A DNA stretch of 64,000 nucleotides, from positions 434,001 to 498,000 of the forward strand of contig JAXHLP010000006.1 in assembly GCA_034522155.1 (NCBI GenBank). The letters run 5' to 3'. The position numbers and the translations under genes were made by a program. The notes under the pieces were generated by a model. It was given only the letters and a program-made list of their open reading frames with translations. It was not told the DNA's origin and did not search any database. Source of the stretch: Salinilacustrithrix sp034522155 (GTDB taxonomy: Bacteria; Actinomycetota; Acidimicrobiia; Acidimicrobiales; Salinilacustritrichaceae). Numbering within the stretch: position 1 is the stretch's first letter; each line of letters opens with the position of its first letter. Shown piece by piece: positions 43,531 to 51,704 of the stretch.

Positions 43531-45267
43531 TCAGACGCCGGGGACCGCGACGGTCTCGGTGTCGCGCCCGGAGCGCACGATCGAGCCGGGTGTGGTGCCC
43601 GTGGTCTCGCCATCACGCACGATCGGGGCGCCGTTGACCATCACCAGGTCGACACCGATGGCGTCGCACATCAGACGCGACGAGCCAGCCGGGAGATCGT
43701 CGACGAGGTAGACCATCGACGCGTCGACGGTTTCGGGGTCGAACACCCACAGGTCGGCGTGGAAGCCCTCGGCCACACGGCCACGGTCGGTGATGCCGAA
43801 CAGGGTGGCGGGCTCGGTGGTCATCATCTCGATGGCCCGTTCCATGGTGGTCAGCTTGCGGCCGCGCAGACAGTCGCCGATCCACTTGGTGGGGTACGGC
43901 GAGCCGCACATGCGGTCGAGGTGGGCGCCCGCGTCGGACCCGCCGATCATGACGTGCGGGTTGTCCCAGATCTCGGCGCGCAGCTTCCACGAGTCGGGGT
44001 CGTTGTCGGTGGCCGAGGGCCACACGACGGTCTGGAGGTCGTCGGCGAGCACGATGTCGATGAGCGTGTCGAACGGGTCGGCGCCGCGCTCGGTTGCGAT
44101 CTCGTGCACGCGCCGGCCGGTCAGCCCCTCGTTCTCGGCGGCGTACGTGTCGCCGACGACGTAGTTGGGGAAGTCGATGATCCGCCGCAGCGCGCCGGAG
44201 GTCTTCTCGGCCGCGTCGGTCTCCATCTGCCGTCGGACCTCGGGGTCGCGCAGGCGCGCCATGCGTTCCTCGACCGGACCGGCGAGGACCTCGCCCCAGC
44301 CGGGGAGCATGTTGAGGGCGCAGTAGGTGTGGAAGTTCATGTTCATCGGCACGAGGATCGGCATGGTCAGGGCGATGATCCGTGCCCCCTGCTCGGCGGC
44401 CCGCTCGCTCGCGCCGATCTGGTGCCACGTCCGGTCGGGGTCGGCGCTGTCGACCGAGAGCACGTTCCAGTTGATGGGCCGACCGCCGCGCAGGCTCATC
44501 TGGGTGAGCAGTTCGGTCTCCTCGTCGCTGAACAGGTCGAGGCAGCCGTCGACGATGATCTCGAGGGTCGTGCCTTCGTTGGCCCCGACGACGTCGCAGA
44601 GCGCGAGGATCTCCTCGTCGGTGGCCCAACGTGATGCCACCGGGTTGCCGTCGCCGTCCTGGTGGTTGGCGCGTCCGGTCGAGAACCCGAGGGCGCCGGC
44701 CTTGATCATCCCGTCCAACAGGGCGGCCATCTCGTCGACCTGTGCCGGGGTGGCCTCCGCACCCACCGCGTCGTCGCCCATCACGTAGCGACGGATGGCG
44801 CAGTGCCCTGCCATGAACGCGGCGTTGACCCCGATCCGGCCGTCGAGGCGGCTGAGATACTCGGTGAACCCCTCCCAGTCCCAGTCGAGACCGTTCTCCA
44901 GCGCGGGGAGGGGCATGCCCTCGACCCGGGCCATCATGCGCCGGAGGTAGTCCCCGTCGCCGGGGCTGAGGGGAGCGAGGCCGAAGCCGCAGTTCCCGTT
45001 CACGATCGTGGTCACGCCGTGGAAGTTGGAGGGCGTGGCGAGCGGATCCCAGAGCAGCTGCGCGTCGTAGTGGCAGTGGGGGTCGATGATCCCCGGCGCC
45101 AGCACCTTGCCCGTGATGTCGATCACCTCGGTGGACGGGCCCTCCTGGTCGGCAGGGATCTCGCCCACGGCGACGATCCGGCCGTCCTGCACCCCGACGT
45201 CGGCGGTGCGGCCGGGTGCACCCGTTCCGTCGACGACGGTACCTCCGCGAAAGATGTAGTCGAGCAC
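43531..45267 (-). CDS. D-aminoacylase/N-acyl-D-amino-acid deacylase-type amidohydrolase
   Basis: A 578-residue amidohydrolase-3 family enzyme. The opening strand LDYIFRGGTVVDGTGAPG, metal motif GIIDPHCHYDAQLLWDP, NCGFGLAPL and the late metal Asp in GGSDAGAHLDRM match N-acyl-D-amino-acid deacylases. Such proteins often sit in catabolic clusters, where they may cleave a cyclic amide or another ring rather than an acyl amino acid; the true substrate is unknown. The GTG at 45267 is 6 nt from -10 TACGCT (45279-45274), and an ATCTGAC-N5-GTCAGAT operator overlaps that promoter. No partner gene follows. Confidence 0.87.
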   Translation of the reverse strand: MLDYIFRGGTVVDGTGAPGRTADVGVQDGRIVAVGEIPADQEGPSTEVIDITGKVLAPGIIDPHCHYDAQLLWDPLATPSNFHGVTTIVNGNCGFGLAPLSPGDGDYLRRMMARVEGMPLPALENGLDWDWEGFTEYLSRLDGRIGVNAAFMAGHCAIRRYVMGDDAVGAEATPAQVDEMAALLDGMIKAGALGFSTGRANHQDGDGNPVASRWATDEEILALCDVVGANEGTTLEIIVDGCLDLFSDEETELLTQMSLRGGRPINWNVLSVDSADPDRTWHQIGASERAAEQGARIIALTMPILVPMNMNFHTYCALNMLPGWGEVLAGPVEERMARLRDPEVRRQMETDAAEKTSGALRRIIDFPNYVVGDTYAAENEGLTGRRVHEIATERGADPFDTLIDIVLADDLQTVVWPSATDNDPDSWKLRAEIWDNPHVMIGGSDAGAHLDRMCGSPYPTKWIGDCLRGRKLTTMERAIEMMTTEPATLFGITDRGRVAEGFHADLWVFDPETVDASMVYLVDDLPAGSSRLMCDAIGVDLVMVNGAPIVRDGETTGTTPGSIVRSGRDTETVAVPGV

Positions 45268-45278
45268 GAGCCGAGCGT

Positions 45279-45297
45279 ATCTGACACAGCGTCAGAT
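45279..45297. promoter_or_regulatory. CTGAC-N5-GTCAG operator of the D-aminoacylase-like gene
   Basis: ATCTGAC-ACAGC-GTCAGAT, 7-bp arms, centre 45288, 21 bp upstream of the leaderless start at 45267. Its first base coincides with the start of the -10 box, so binding would block the promoter. Confidence 0.85.
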
Positions 45298-45356
45298 TTC
45301 AGCGGGCGGGTGTGCTGCACCCTCGAACGCCTGACCCTCGAACGCATGGCGACACG

Positions 45357-45378
45357 AAACTAGAACGTGTTACAGTTT
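45357..45378. promoter_or_regulatory. KstR-like operator at the alcohol dehydrogenase operon promoter
   Basis: TAGAACGTGTTACA (45361-45374) fits every fixed base of TnnAACnnGTTnnA, the consensus I recall for KstR, the TetR repressor of cholesterol catabolism in mycobacteria. The dyad continues outward as AAACT...AGTTT (45357-45378). It covers the -10 TACAGT (45371-45376) that lies 7 nt before the GTG at 45384. No KstR-like gene is visible in the window. Confidence 0.65.
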
Positions 45379-45383
45379 TCGCC

Positions 45384-46463
45384 GTGACGATGACTGGACT
45401 GGTCTGGACGGGGGAGCTGGAGGTCCGCGACGACGTGGACCTCCGCGCGCTGCGCAACGGGGAGGTGCGGGTCCGCATCGAGGCGGCCGGGTTGTGCCAC
45501 TCCGACGTGTCGGTGATCGACGGCAACATCCCGTTCCCGACTCCGGTGGTGCTCGGCCACGAGGGCGCCGGCGTGGTCACCGAGGTCGCCGACGGTGTGC
45601 GCAGCGTCGAGGCCGGCGACCACGTCGTGCTCACGACACTCGGCCACTGCGGCTCGTGCGCAGCCTGCGACCGGGGCGAGCCCACCCACTGCCGATCGAC
45701 GATGGGGCGCTTCGGTCGACCGTTCACCGTCGGGGGCGAGAAGGCGTTCCAGTTCGCCAACACCGGCGTGTTCTGCGAGGAGACCATCGTCCTCGAGAAC
45801 CAGGCCGTGGTCATCCCGAAGGACGTGCCGTTCACCAGCGCGTGCCTCGTGGGCTGTGGCGTGGTCACCGGCGTGGGCGCGGTCCTCAACCGGGCGAAGG
45901 TCCAGCCGGGCGAGAGCGTGGTCGTCATCGGGACCGGGGGCATCGGGCTCAACGTCGTCCAGGGCGCGTCGATCGCCGCCGCCGGTCGGATCATCGCCAT
46001 CGACATGAACCCGGCCAAGGAGGTCGAAGCTCGCCGGTTCGGCGCCACCGACTTCATCGACGCGTCGTCCACCGACGACACCACCGAGGCGGTCAAGGAG
46101 CTCCTCGAGCACGGCGCTGATCACGTCTTCGAGTGCGTGGGCTCGCCGGCGCTGATCCGCCAGTCGATCGACCTCCTCGACTGGGGCGGCAACTGCGTCC
46201 TGGTCGGTGTGCCCAAGCTCGGCACCGAGGCCAGCTTCGTGGTCAACGACCTCTACAACGACAAGTCGATCATGGGGTGCCGCTACGGCACGACACGGCC
46301 GCACCACGACATCCCGATGCTGTTGGGCCTGTACCAGCAGGGCCGGCTCAAGCTCGACGAGCTCGTGTCGTGCACCTACCCGCTCGGCGAGGTGCGGGCG
46401 GCGCTCGACGACCTGCACGCCGGCAAGCTCAACCGCGGCGTGTTCGACGTCGCGGGCTCGTGA
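45384..46463 (+). CDS. Zinc-dependent alcohol dehydrogenase (class III-like)
   Basis: A 359-residue MDR-family alcohol dehydrogenase. Catalytic zinc ligands are Cys38 and His59 (LGHEGAGVV, with Glu60); structural zinc ligands are Cys89, Cys92, Cys95 and Cys103 in HCGSCAACDRGEPTHC. The NAD motif is GTGGIGLNVVQGA and PAKEVEARRFGATDF follows. It resembles the Zn-alcohol dehydrogenases of actinobacterial terpenoid, steroid and NDMA-dependent types. GTG start with a leaderless promoter covered by a KstR-like site; the LLM and cyclase genes follow as an operon (28- and 4-nt gaps). Confidence 0.9.
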   Translation: MTMTGLVWTGELEVRDDVDLRALRNGEVRVRIEAAGLCHSDVSVIDGNIPFPTPVVLGHEGAGVVTEVADGVRSVEAGDHVVLTTLGHCGSCAACDRGEPTHCRSTMGRFGRPFTVGGEKAFQFANTGVFCEETIVLENQAVVIPKDVPFTSACLVGCGVVTGVGAVLNRAKVQPGESVVVIGTGGIGLNVVQGASIAAAGRIIAIDMNPAKEVEARRFGATDFIDASSTDDTTEAVKELLEHGADHVFECVGSPALIRQSIDLLDWGGNCVLVGVPKLGTEASFVVNDLYNDKSIMGCRYGTTRPHHDIPMLLGLYQQGRLKLDELVSCTYPLGEVRAALDDLHAGKLNRGVFDVAGS

Positions 46464-46491
46464 CCACCTGACCACGACTCGAGGGAGCACC

Positions 46492-47637
46492 ATGGAGTTC
46501 GGGATCTTCGGCCAGCTGTTCGTGCCCCGCTTCGAGCGCGACGCCAACCCGCGCGCCGAGCACGAGCGCATCATGCGCAACGTCGAGGTAGCCGTCGCCG
46601 CCGACCGGAACGACTTCAAGTACGTGTGGGCGCCCGAGCACCACTTCCTCGACGAGTACAGCCACATGCCCGGCCCCGAGGTCTTCGGCAGCTTCGTGGC
46701 CGCCAGGACCGAGCGCGTCCACGTCGGCTCGGCGATCTTGAACATCACCGCCAAGGTCAACCACCCGGCGCGCATCGCCGAGAAGGTCGCACTGATGGAC
46801 CACCTCTTCGACGGGCGCTTCGAGTTCGGCACGGGACGTGGTTCGTCGACGACCGAGGTGTTCGGCTTCGACATCCCGGATCTCGACGTGACCAAGGACA
46901 TGTGGGAGGAGTCGATTCGCGAGATCCCCAAGATGTGGCGCGACGGGCCCTACTCCCACGAGGGCGAGTTCTTCCGGATGCCCGAGCGGGAGGTGTTCCC
47001 CAAGCCCAACGGCTGGGGCCACCCGGCGATGTGGGTCGCTGCCGGCTCACCGCCCACGTTCGGCAAAGCCGCGGCCAAGGGGCTCGGGACCTTCTGCTTC
47101 ACCAAGGGCGCACCCGATCAGCTCGTGCCGTTGGTCGAGCACTACAAGCATGAGATCGCCAACGCGACGCCCGTGGGGGAGTACGTCAACGACAACATCA
47201 TGGGTGTCACCAACATGCTCTGCATGGAGGACCGCCAGAAGGCGTTCGAGACTGCTTCTCAGATGGACATGCAGTACTACTCGTCGCTGGCCTTCCACTG
47301 GCTCGACAACATCCCCAAGCCCGACGGGCTGCCCGAGTGGCCCGATCGCCTGCCCGAACCCACGCCCGAGCAGGTGGAGGAGCTGGCCGCCACCGGCATG
47401 GCGATCATCGGCGACCCCGACGACTGCGCTCGGGGCGTGCAGCGCTGGGTCGATTGCGGCTTCGACCAGCTCACCTTCAGCCCGACCACGACGACGCTCG
47501 ACACCGACGTGGTCGTGGCGTCGATGGAGCTGTTCGGCCACGAGGTCATCCCGCAGTTCGACAAGGACCCCGAGCACTCCACCACTCGCTACCGCCGCGA
47601 GGCCGCCACGGCCGCCGGCACCACCTACCGGAGCTGA
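46492..47637 (+). CDS. Luciferase-like (LLM class) flavin-dependent oxidoreductase
   Basis: A 381-residue TIM-barrel oxidoreductase of the bacterial-luciferase class, using FMNH2 or F420. Landmarks are MEFGIFGQLFVPRF, WAPEHHFLDEYSHM, SAILNITAKVNHPARIAEKV and FGTGRGSSTTEVFGF. In catabolic clusters such proteins often act as two-component Baeyer-Villiger-type monooxygenases or dehydrogenases on cyclic ketones. Position between an alcohol dehydrogenase (ketone supply) and a cyclase-family hydrolase (lactone or ring hydrolysis) fits that reading but does not prove it. GAGGGAG precedes the ATG by 5 nt. Confidence 0.9.
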   Translation: MEFGIFGQLFVPRFERDANPRAEHERIMRNVEVAVAADRNDFKYVWAPEHHFLDEYSHMPGPEVFGSFVAARTERVHVGSAILNITAKVNHPARIAEKVALMDHLFDGRFEFGTGRGSSTTEVFGFDIPDLDVTKDMWEESIREIPKMWRDGPYSHEGEFFRMPEREVFPKPNGWGHPAMWVAAGSPPTFGKAAAKGLGTFCFTKGAPDQLVPLVEHYKHEIANATPVGEYVNDNIMGVTNMLCMEDRQKAFETASQMDMQYYSSLAFHWLDNIPKPDGLPEWPDRLPEPTPEQVEELAATGMAIIGDPDDCARGVQRWVDCGFDQLTFSPTTTTLDTDVVVASMELFGHEVIPQFDKDPEHSTTRYRREAATAAGTTYRS

Positions 47638-47641
47638 TCCG

Positions 47642-48571
47642 GTGATGACGAACGTGCTGGAGCGGGTGCGGGCGCTGGCGCCCGAGTTGTCCAACTGGGG
47701 CCGGTGGGGCAACGACGACGAGCGGGGGACCGTGAACCTCATCGACGCGGCCGCGGTCGCTCGGGGTGCGTCGTCGATCGTCGACGGCACGGCGATCCCG
47801 CTGTCGATCCCGGCCGACTTCGACGGGCCGCGGCTGATGGGCCAGGCGACCCGCCTGCCGCCATTGCGCACACTGATCGTGCACAACTTCGCCTGGACCG
47901 GCGACCCGTCCACCGGTGAGCTCAATGACGACACCGTGACCATGGGGCTGCAGTCGTGCACCCACTGGGACGCGCTCAGCCACATGGGCTACAGCGGTCA
48001 GCTCTACAACGGCTTCCCCAACTCGACGGTCACCGTGGCCGGGGGAGCGGCGCGCTGCGGCATCGACAAGGTCGGCCCGATCGTCACCCGGGGCGTGCTC
48101 GCCGACGTCGCCCGGGTTGTGGGCACCGACTGCCTCGACCACGGCTTCGTCATCACGCCCGACCACCTCGACGGGGCCGTGGGCGACACGGTCATCGAGC
48201 CGGGCGACATCCTGCTCGTGCGCACCGGGCAGATGGGCCGGTTCCTCGGCGGCGACCGCAAGCACTACGAGCGGGGATCACCCGGGCTCGATCCCGACTG
48301 CGCCCGCTGGTTCCACCAGCGCGACGTGGCTGCCTACGCCATCGACACCCAGAACCCCGAGCCGTTCCCGCCCCAGGACGACTCGGTGTTCCTGCCCCTC
48401 CACCTGCTGGCGTTGCGTGACATGGGCATGCTCCAGGGCCAGAACTGGAACCTCGAGGAGCTGGCGGCCGCGTGCGCGGCCGACGACCGCATCACCTTCC
48501 AGCTCTCGGCCACCCCCGACCCGTTCACCGGCGCGAGCGGTGCGCCGGTCGCACCGGTCGCGATTCGCTAG
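47642..48571 (+). CDS. Cyclase-family metal hydrolase (kynurenine formamidase-like fold)
   Basis: A 309-residue protein of PF04199 (cyclase family). SCTHWDALSHMGYSGQLYNG holds the signature His-X3-Asp-type metal site (here HWDALSH); GDILLVRTGQMGRF and AYAIDTQNPEPFPP are later conserved blocks. Family members hydrolyse kynurenine formyl groups, cyclic amides or lactone-like rings, often next to Baeyer-Villiger oxidoreductases. GTG 47642 and ATG 47645 are adjacent possible starts, 4 nt after the LLM stop. Its last 47 bp overlap the truncated methyltransferase gene on the other strand. Confidence 0.85.
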   Translation: MMTNVLERVRALAPELSNWGRWGNDDERGTVNLIDAAAVARGASSIVDGTAIPLSIPADFDGPRLMGQATRLPPLRTLIVHNFAWTGDPSTGELNDDTVTMGLQSCTHWDALSHMGYSGQLYNGFPNSTVTVAGGAARCGIDKVGPIVTRGVLADVARVVGTDCLDHGFVITPDHLDGAVGDTVIEPGDILLVRTGQMGRFLGGDRKHYERGSPGLDPDCARWFHQRDVAAYAIDTQNPEPFPPQDDSVFLPLHLLALRDMGMLQGQNWNLEELAAACAADDRITFQLSATPDPFTGASGAPVAPVAIR

Positions 48572-48866
48572 CGGCGGCGTCCTCGCCGTCGAGCCGCTGC
48601 CGGGCCCGTTCGAGCATGGCCGGCGACGGGTCGGCGATCGTGACGTCGTGGCCGAGCCGGGCGAGCGGGATGCTCTGGTGACCGGCGCCACCGTCGACGT
48701 CCACGATCCGGGCCGGCGGCGCGGGCAGGTGCTCGACGAGGTGCTGGTGGACCACGTGCGTGCGGACGCGGCCGCGCAGTGACGAGTAGTGCCGGTCGAC
48801 GAACTCCTCGACGTGGTCCGCCCACGGGTCCTCGGACCCGGGGTCGGACTCGGGCTCCTGCTGCAT
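48525..48866 (-). pseudogene. Truncated SAM-dependent methyltransferase
   Basis: Only the N-terminal part of a class I methyltransferase remains: WADHVEEFVDRHYSSLRGRV, then SAM motif I as RIVDVDGGAGHQSIPLARLG and the following VTIADPSPAMLERARQRLDG. The frame stops after 113 codons where ~250 are expected, inside the end of the convergent cyclase gene. The missing C-terminal half was probably lost in a rearrangement. Confidence 0.75.
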
Positions 48867-49059
48867 CGGACCATGGTGGTGCCGGCGGTGGACCCGTGTC
48901 AGGCTCTCGGGTCCGTCGATCATCTCCCGGCTTCGCGGCGGGAACCGGTCGTATCGAGGAGTTCTTGTCACTGGGGCTGCGTAGGTTGGGAACCATCGGA
49001 TCGACACGACCGTGTGCTCGACCATCACCGGGCACCGGTTGCACCCGTCGTCGGCGCTG

Positions 49060-49436
49060 GCCGCGCTCATGGGCGGCTACATCCGCCGGATCGTGATCGA
49101 CGCCGACTCCAACGTCATCGACCTCGGCTGGCGGCGCCGCTTCTACACCGGCTCAGCCCGCGACGCCGCCTTCACCCAAGGCCTGTTCACCCACGGAGCC
49201 CGTTGCCGCTACCCAGGCTGTGACACCCCACATCGAAGACTCCAAGCCGCTCGCGGCCGTCGACCACCGCCGGTCCTACACCACCGGCGGGGCGACCGAC
49301 CCCACCAACAGCGACCTCGACTGCGGCGTCCACAACCGCCTCAAGGAACACGGCTTCCGCCCCGTGGCACGCCCCGACGGCACCTGGGTCATCCTCGGCC
49401 CCGACAACACCCCCATCACCCCCGCGCCTGACCCGC
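49060..49436 (+). pseudogene. HNH endonuclease (DUF222 family) C-terminal relic
   Basis: Fragments of the common actinobacterial DUF222/HNH protein are visible in two frames. The first gives GGYIRRIVIDADSNVIDLG and RRFYTGSARDAAF, then CRYPGCDTPH; the second, after a frameshift near 49240, gives DHRRSYTTGGATDPTNSDLD and CGVHNRLKEHGFRPVARPDG with the HNH residues. The large N-terminal DUF222 domain is absent, so the gene is dead. Such genes are multicopy (13E12-like repeats) and often associated with mobile DNA. It ends where the IS3-type remnant begins. Confidence 0.8.
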
Positions 49437-49542
49437 CGCTCGCGTCCTTGCGGAACTGGTCCGGGTACTTGTTCGGACGACCTATGACGGGCTCCTTCCT
49501 ACACGGTCTCCCGCGCAATCACGTGTCCAAGAAACCGGGTCA
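49437..49542 (-). mobile_element. IS3-family insertion sequence end (remnant)
   Basis: Read on the minus strand, the segment begins TGACCCGGTTTCTTGGACAC, like the terminal repeats of actinobacterial IS3-type elements, and after ~60 nt encodes GRPNKYPDQFRKDA, the usual first residues of an IS3 OrfA. The rest of OrfA and all of OrfB are gone; the sequence runs directly into the HNH relic. Only one end of the element remains. Confidence 0.6.
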
Positions 49543-49624
49543 CGTTCGAGGGGTGCCGAGGTGCCGCTCGCCGGTTGCCATCGCCGCCGGGTTTGATGAC
49601 CGGCGGCCGCCAGCGATTCTCGAG

Positions 49625-49706
49625 AATGGAGTGGACGGTCGGCGCGCTCGACGGTGAGCGACAGCTGGTTGGTGTAGAGGCCGATCCGCATGGGAGCCGT
49701 CGCCAT
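49625..49706 (-). pseudogene. 5' remnant of the gene after the thiolase-like gene
   Basis: The ATG at 49706 overlaps the thiolase-like stop (TGATG) as in an operon and begins MATAPMRIGLYTNQLSLTVE, resembling the first strand of luciferase-like oxidoreductases. After about 25 codons the sequence loses any recognisable pattern and runs into the IS remnant, where the frame ends. The original gene was probably cut off by the insertion and a later deletion. Confidence 0.5.
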
Positions 49707-50875
49707 CAGGTGGACGTGCCGAGGATGAGTCCACTCGTGGGCACGCCCGTGCCGGCGGTAACCAGGGCGTGCTCGACGTCGTCGACCTGGTTGCAGGAGG
49801 TGCCGCGCACCTGCCGGACCGCCTCGGTGATGCCGTTCATGCCGTGGATGTAGGCCTCGCCGAGCAGCCCGCCGCTGGTGTTGATCGGCAGCGTGCCGCC
49901 GAGCGAGAGGTTCTCGACGGTGGCGAAGTCCTTGGCCTCGCCCTTGTCGCAGAACCCGAGCTCTTCGAGCTGGACCAGCACGAACGGGGTGAAATGGTCG
50001 TAGAGGAATGCAGTGGAGATGTCGGCTGGGATGAGCCCGGACTGACGCCACAGCTGATCGCCGACGACGCCCATCTCGGGCAGGCCGATGATCTCGTCGC
50101 GGTAGTAGCTGGTCATCATCTCGCCGTCGAAGGTGGCGCCCTGGGCGGCGGCGGTGATGTACGCGGGCGGCTGGCGGAGGTCGCGGGCACGCTCGGCGGA
50201 GGTCACGACCAGTGCGACGCCGCCGTCGCTCTCCTGGCAGCAGTCGAGCAGTCGCAGCACGGGCTCGACCACCCAGCGGGACGCCTGGTGGTCCTCGATG
50301 GTGATCGGCCGCCCGTAGAACCAGGCGTCCGGGTTCGTGGCCGCATGCTTCCGGTCGACCACCGAGATCTGTCCGAAGTCCTCGTTGGTCACCCCGTACT
50401 CGTGCATGTAGCGGCGGGCGTGCACCGCCACCCAGGAAGCGGGCGTGAGCAGACCAAACGGGGCGTACCACGACAGCCACAGGGGCATCGTCGTGAGCGA
50501 GCCGCCGATGTTGCCGAAGCGCAGCCCGGACCGCTCGTTGAAGGCGCGGTAGATCACCACCACCTCGGCCACTCCCGTGGCGACGGCCATGGCCGCCTGC
50601 AGGACGGTGCCGGCGGCGGCGCCGCCGCCGTAGGGCACCCGGCTGAAGGTCGTGACCCGGTCGATGCCGAGGTTGCGTCCCACCTCCATCTCCTCGCTCG
50701 AGTCGAGCGAGAACGTGACGATGCCGTCGACGTCGGCGGGTGTCAGCCCGGCGTCGTCGAGCGCCGCCTTGACCGCTTCGCAGGCGAGCTGGAGCTCCGT
50801 GCGACCGGATTCCTTGGAGAACTCGGTCTGGCCGATGCCGGCGATCGCGGCCCGGTTGCGCAGCGCGTGAGTCAT
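49706..50875 (-). CDS. Ltp2-like thiolase-fold protein lacking thiolase cysteines (probable retro-aldolase)
   Basis: A 389-residue thiolase-superfamily protein of the lipid-transfer (SCP-x/Ltp2) branch. It starts AAIAGIGQTEFSKESGR and has SVVDRKHAATNPDAWF typical of this branch. At the position of the first thiolase Cys the sequence is PYGGGAAAGTVLQAA, and at the second it is LVTAGTGVPTSGL: both cysteines are missing. Ltp2 of steroid degraders also lacks a true thiolase active site and cleaves a C-C bond by retro-aldol. The DUF35 and MaoC partner genes overlap or adjoin it upstream. The natural substrate is unknown. Confidence 0.8.
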   Translation of the reverse strand: MTHALRNRAAIAGIGQTEFSKESGRTELQLACEAVKAALDDAGLTPADVDGIVTFSLDSSEEMEVGRNLGIDRVTTFSRVPYGGGAAAGTVLQAAMAVATGVAEVVVIYRAFNERSGLRFGNIGGSLTTMPLWLSWYAPFGLLTPASWVAVHARRYMHEYGVTNEDFGQISVVDRKHAATNPDAWFYGRPITIEDHQASRWVVEPVLRLLDCCQESDGGVALVVTSAERARDLRQPPAYITAAAQGATFDGEMMTSYYRDEIIGLPEMGVVGDQLWRQSGLIPADISTAFLYDHFTPFVLVQLEELGFCDKGEAKDFATVENLSLGGTLPINTSGGLLGEAYIHGMNGITEAVRQVRGTSCNQVDDVEHALVTAGTGVPTSGLILGTST

Positions 50876-51303
50876 CCGCCGGTCGGCAGCGTGAGGCGCG
50901 CCGTCCCCGTGGCATGGTCACCGAGTTCGTTGCTGGCCCGGAACTCGACGTCGACGGTGAGCTCGTCGTCCTCCTGCTCGGCGGCGGTGACCGAGCCGGT
51001 GAACGTGAGGGTGGAGCCAGGGAAGACGGGGACGCCGAGGCGGATCGAGAGCCGCTTCACCATGGCGTCCGGTCCGGCCCAGCGGGTGAGGTACCGGCTG
51101 CAGTGGGCGTTGGTCGAGAGGATGTTCATGAAGATGTCGGGCGCGCCCTGGGAGTTGGCGTACGCGCGGTCGTGGTGCACTGGCATGAAGTCGCGCGTCG
51201 CGATGGCGCCGGCGACGATGCGCGTGGCCGTCATCTCGACCGACAGCTCGGGCAGTGCGTCACCGGCCTGCGGCGGGTGGGAGGCGGTCGGGCCGGCGCT
51301 CAC
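50872..51303 (-). CDS. MaoC-like dehydratase (ChsH1-like)
   Basis: A 143-residue hot-dog protein of the MaoC type, the size of ChsH1. The hydratase-2 motif is visible as TRDFMPVHHDRAYANSQGAP, with Asp and His at the catalytic positions. ChsH1 acts with ChsH2 to hydrate steroid side-chain enoyl-CoAs. The GTG start overlaps the DUF35 stop by 4 bp and its stop overlaps the thiolase-like ATG by 4 bp, the ordering found in ltp2-chsH1-chsH2 clusters. Full-length for the family. Confidence 0.82.
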   Translation of the reverse strand: MSAGPTASHPPQAGDALPELSVEMTATRIVAGAIATRDFMPVHHDRAYANSQGAPDIFMNILSTNAHCSRYLTRWAGPDAMVKRLSIRLGVPVFPGSTLTFTGSVTAAEQEDDELTVDVEFRASNELGDHATGTARLTLPTGG

Positions 51304-51704
51304 GACGCTGCCGCGGGGCGGAACTGGTGGAGGACCAGCTCGCCGTCGAAGGTCTCGAAGAAGACCTCGACCGGCATGCCGATGGAGGCATCCTCGAAGT
51401 TGATCTCGCGCAGGTTGGACACGAGGCGTGGTCCTTCCTCCAGGTCGACCAGGGCGACGATGTAGGGGTGCTCGACGAATGGGTCCTGTGGGTGCTGCGG
51501 CATGACGAAGCTGTGGACCGTTCCCCGCCCACTGGCTTCGACGGTGTCCCACGCCAGGGAGCTGCAGGACGGGCACATCGGGCGGGGCGGGTGCCTGAGC
51601 TCGCCGCAGTCGGCGCAGCGCTGGATCAGGAGCTTGTGCTCCTCGAGCCCGTCCCAGAAGAACTGGGTGTCGGGCGACATCGAGGGGGCGAGGCGCATGC
51701 TCAT
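51300..51704 (-). CDS. DUF35 OB-fold / zinc-ribbon protein (ChsH2 C-terminal half-like)
   Basis: A 134-residue protein with an N-terminal rubredoxin-like zinc ribbon, Cys30, Cys33, Cys44 and Cys47 in CADCGELRHPPRPMCPSC, then an OB fold (GRGTVHSFVMPQHP, RLVSNLREINFEDA). In ChsH2 this domain is fused to a MaoC-like domain and docks the Ltp2 aldolase; here it is a separate gene. Start ATG overlaps the stop of the MaoC-N gene by 4 bp and its stop overlaps the next GTG by 4 bp, so all four proteins are translationally coupled. Confidence 0.85.
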   Translation of the reverse strand: MSMRLAPSMSPDTQFFWDGLEEHKLLIQRCADCGELRHPPRPMCPSCSSLAWDTVEASGRGTVHSFVMPQHPQDPFVEHPYIVALVDLEEGPRLVSNLREINFEDASIGMPVEVFFETFDGELVLHQFRPAAAS

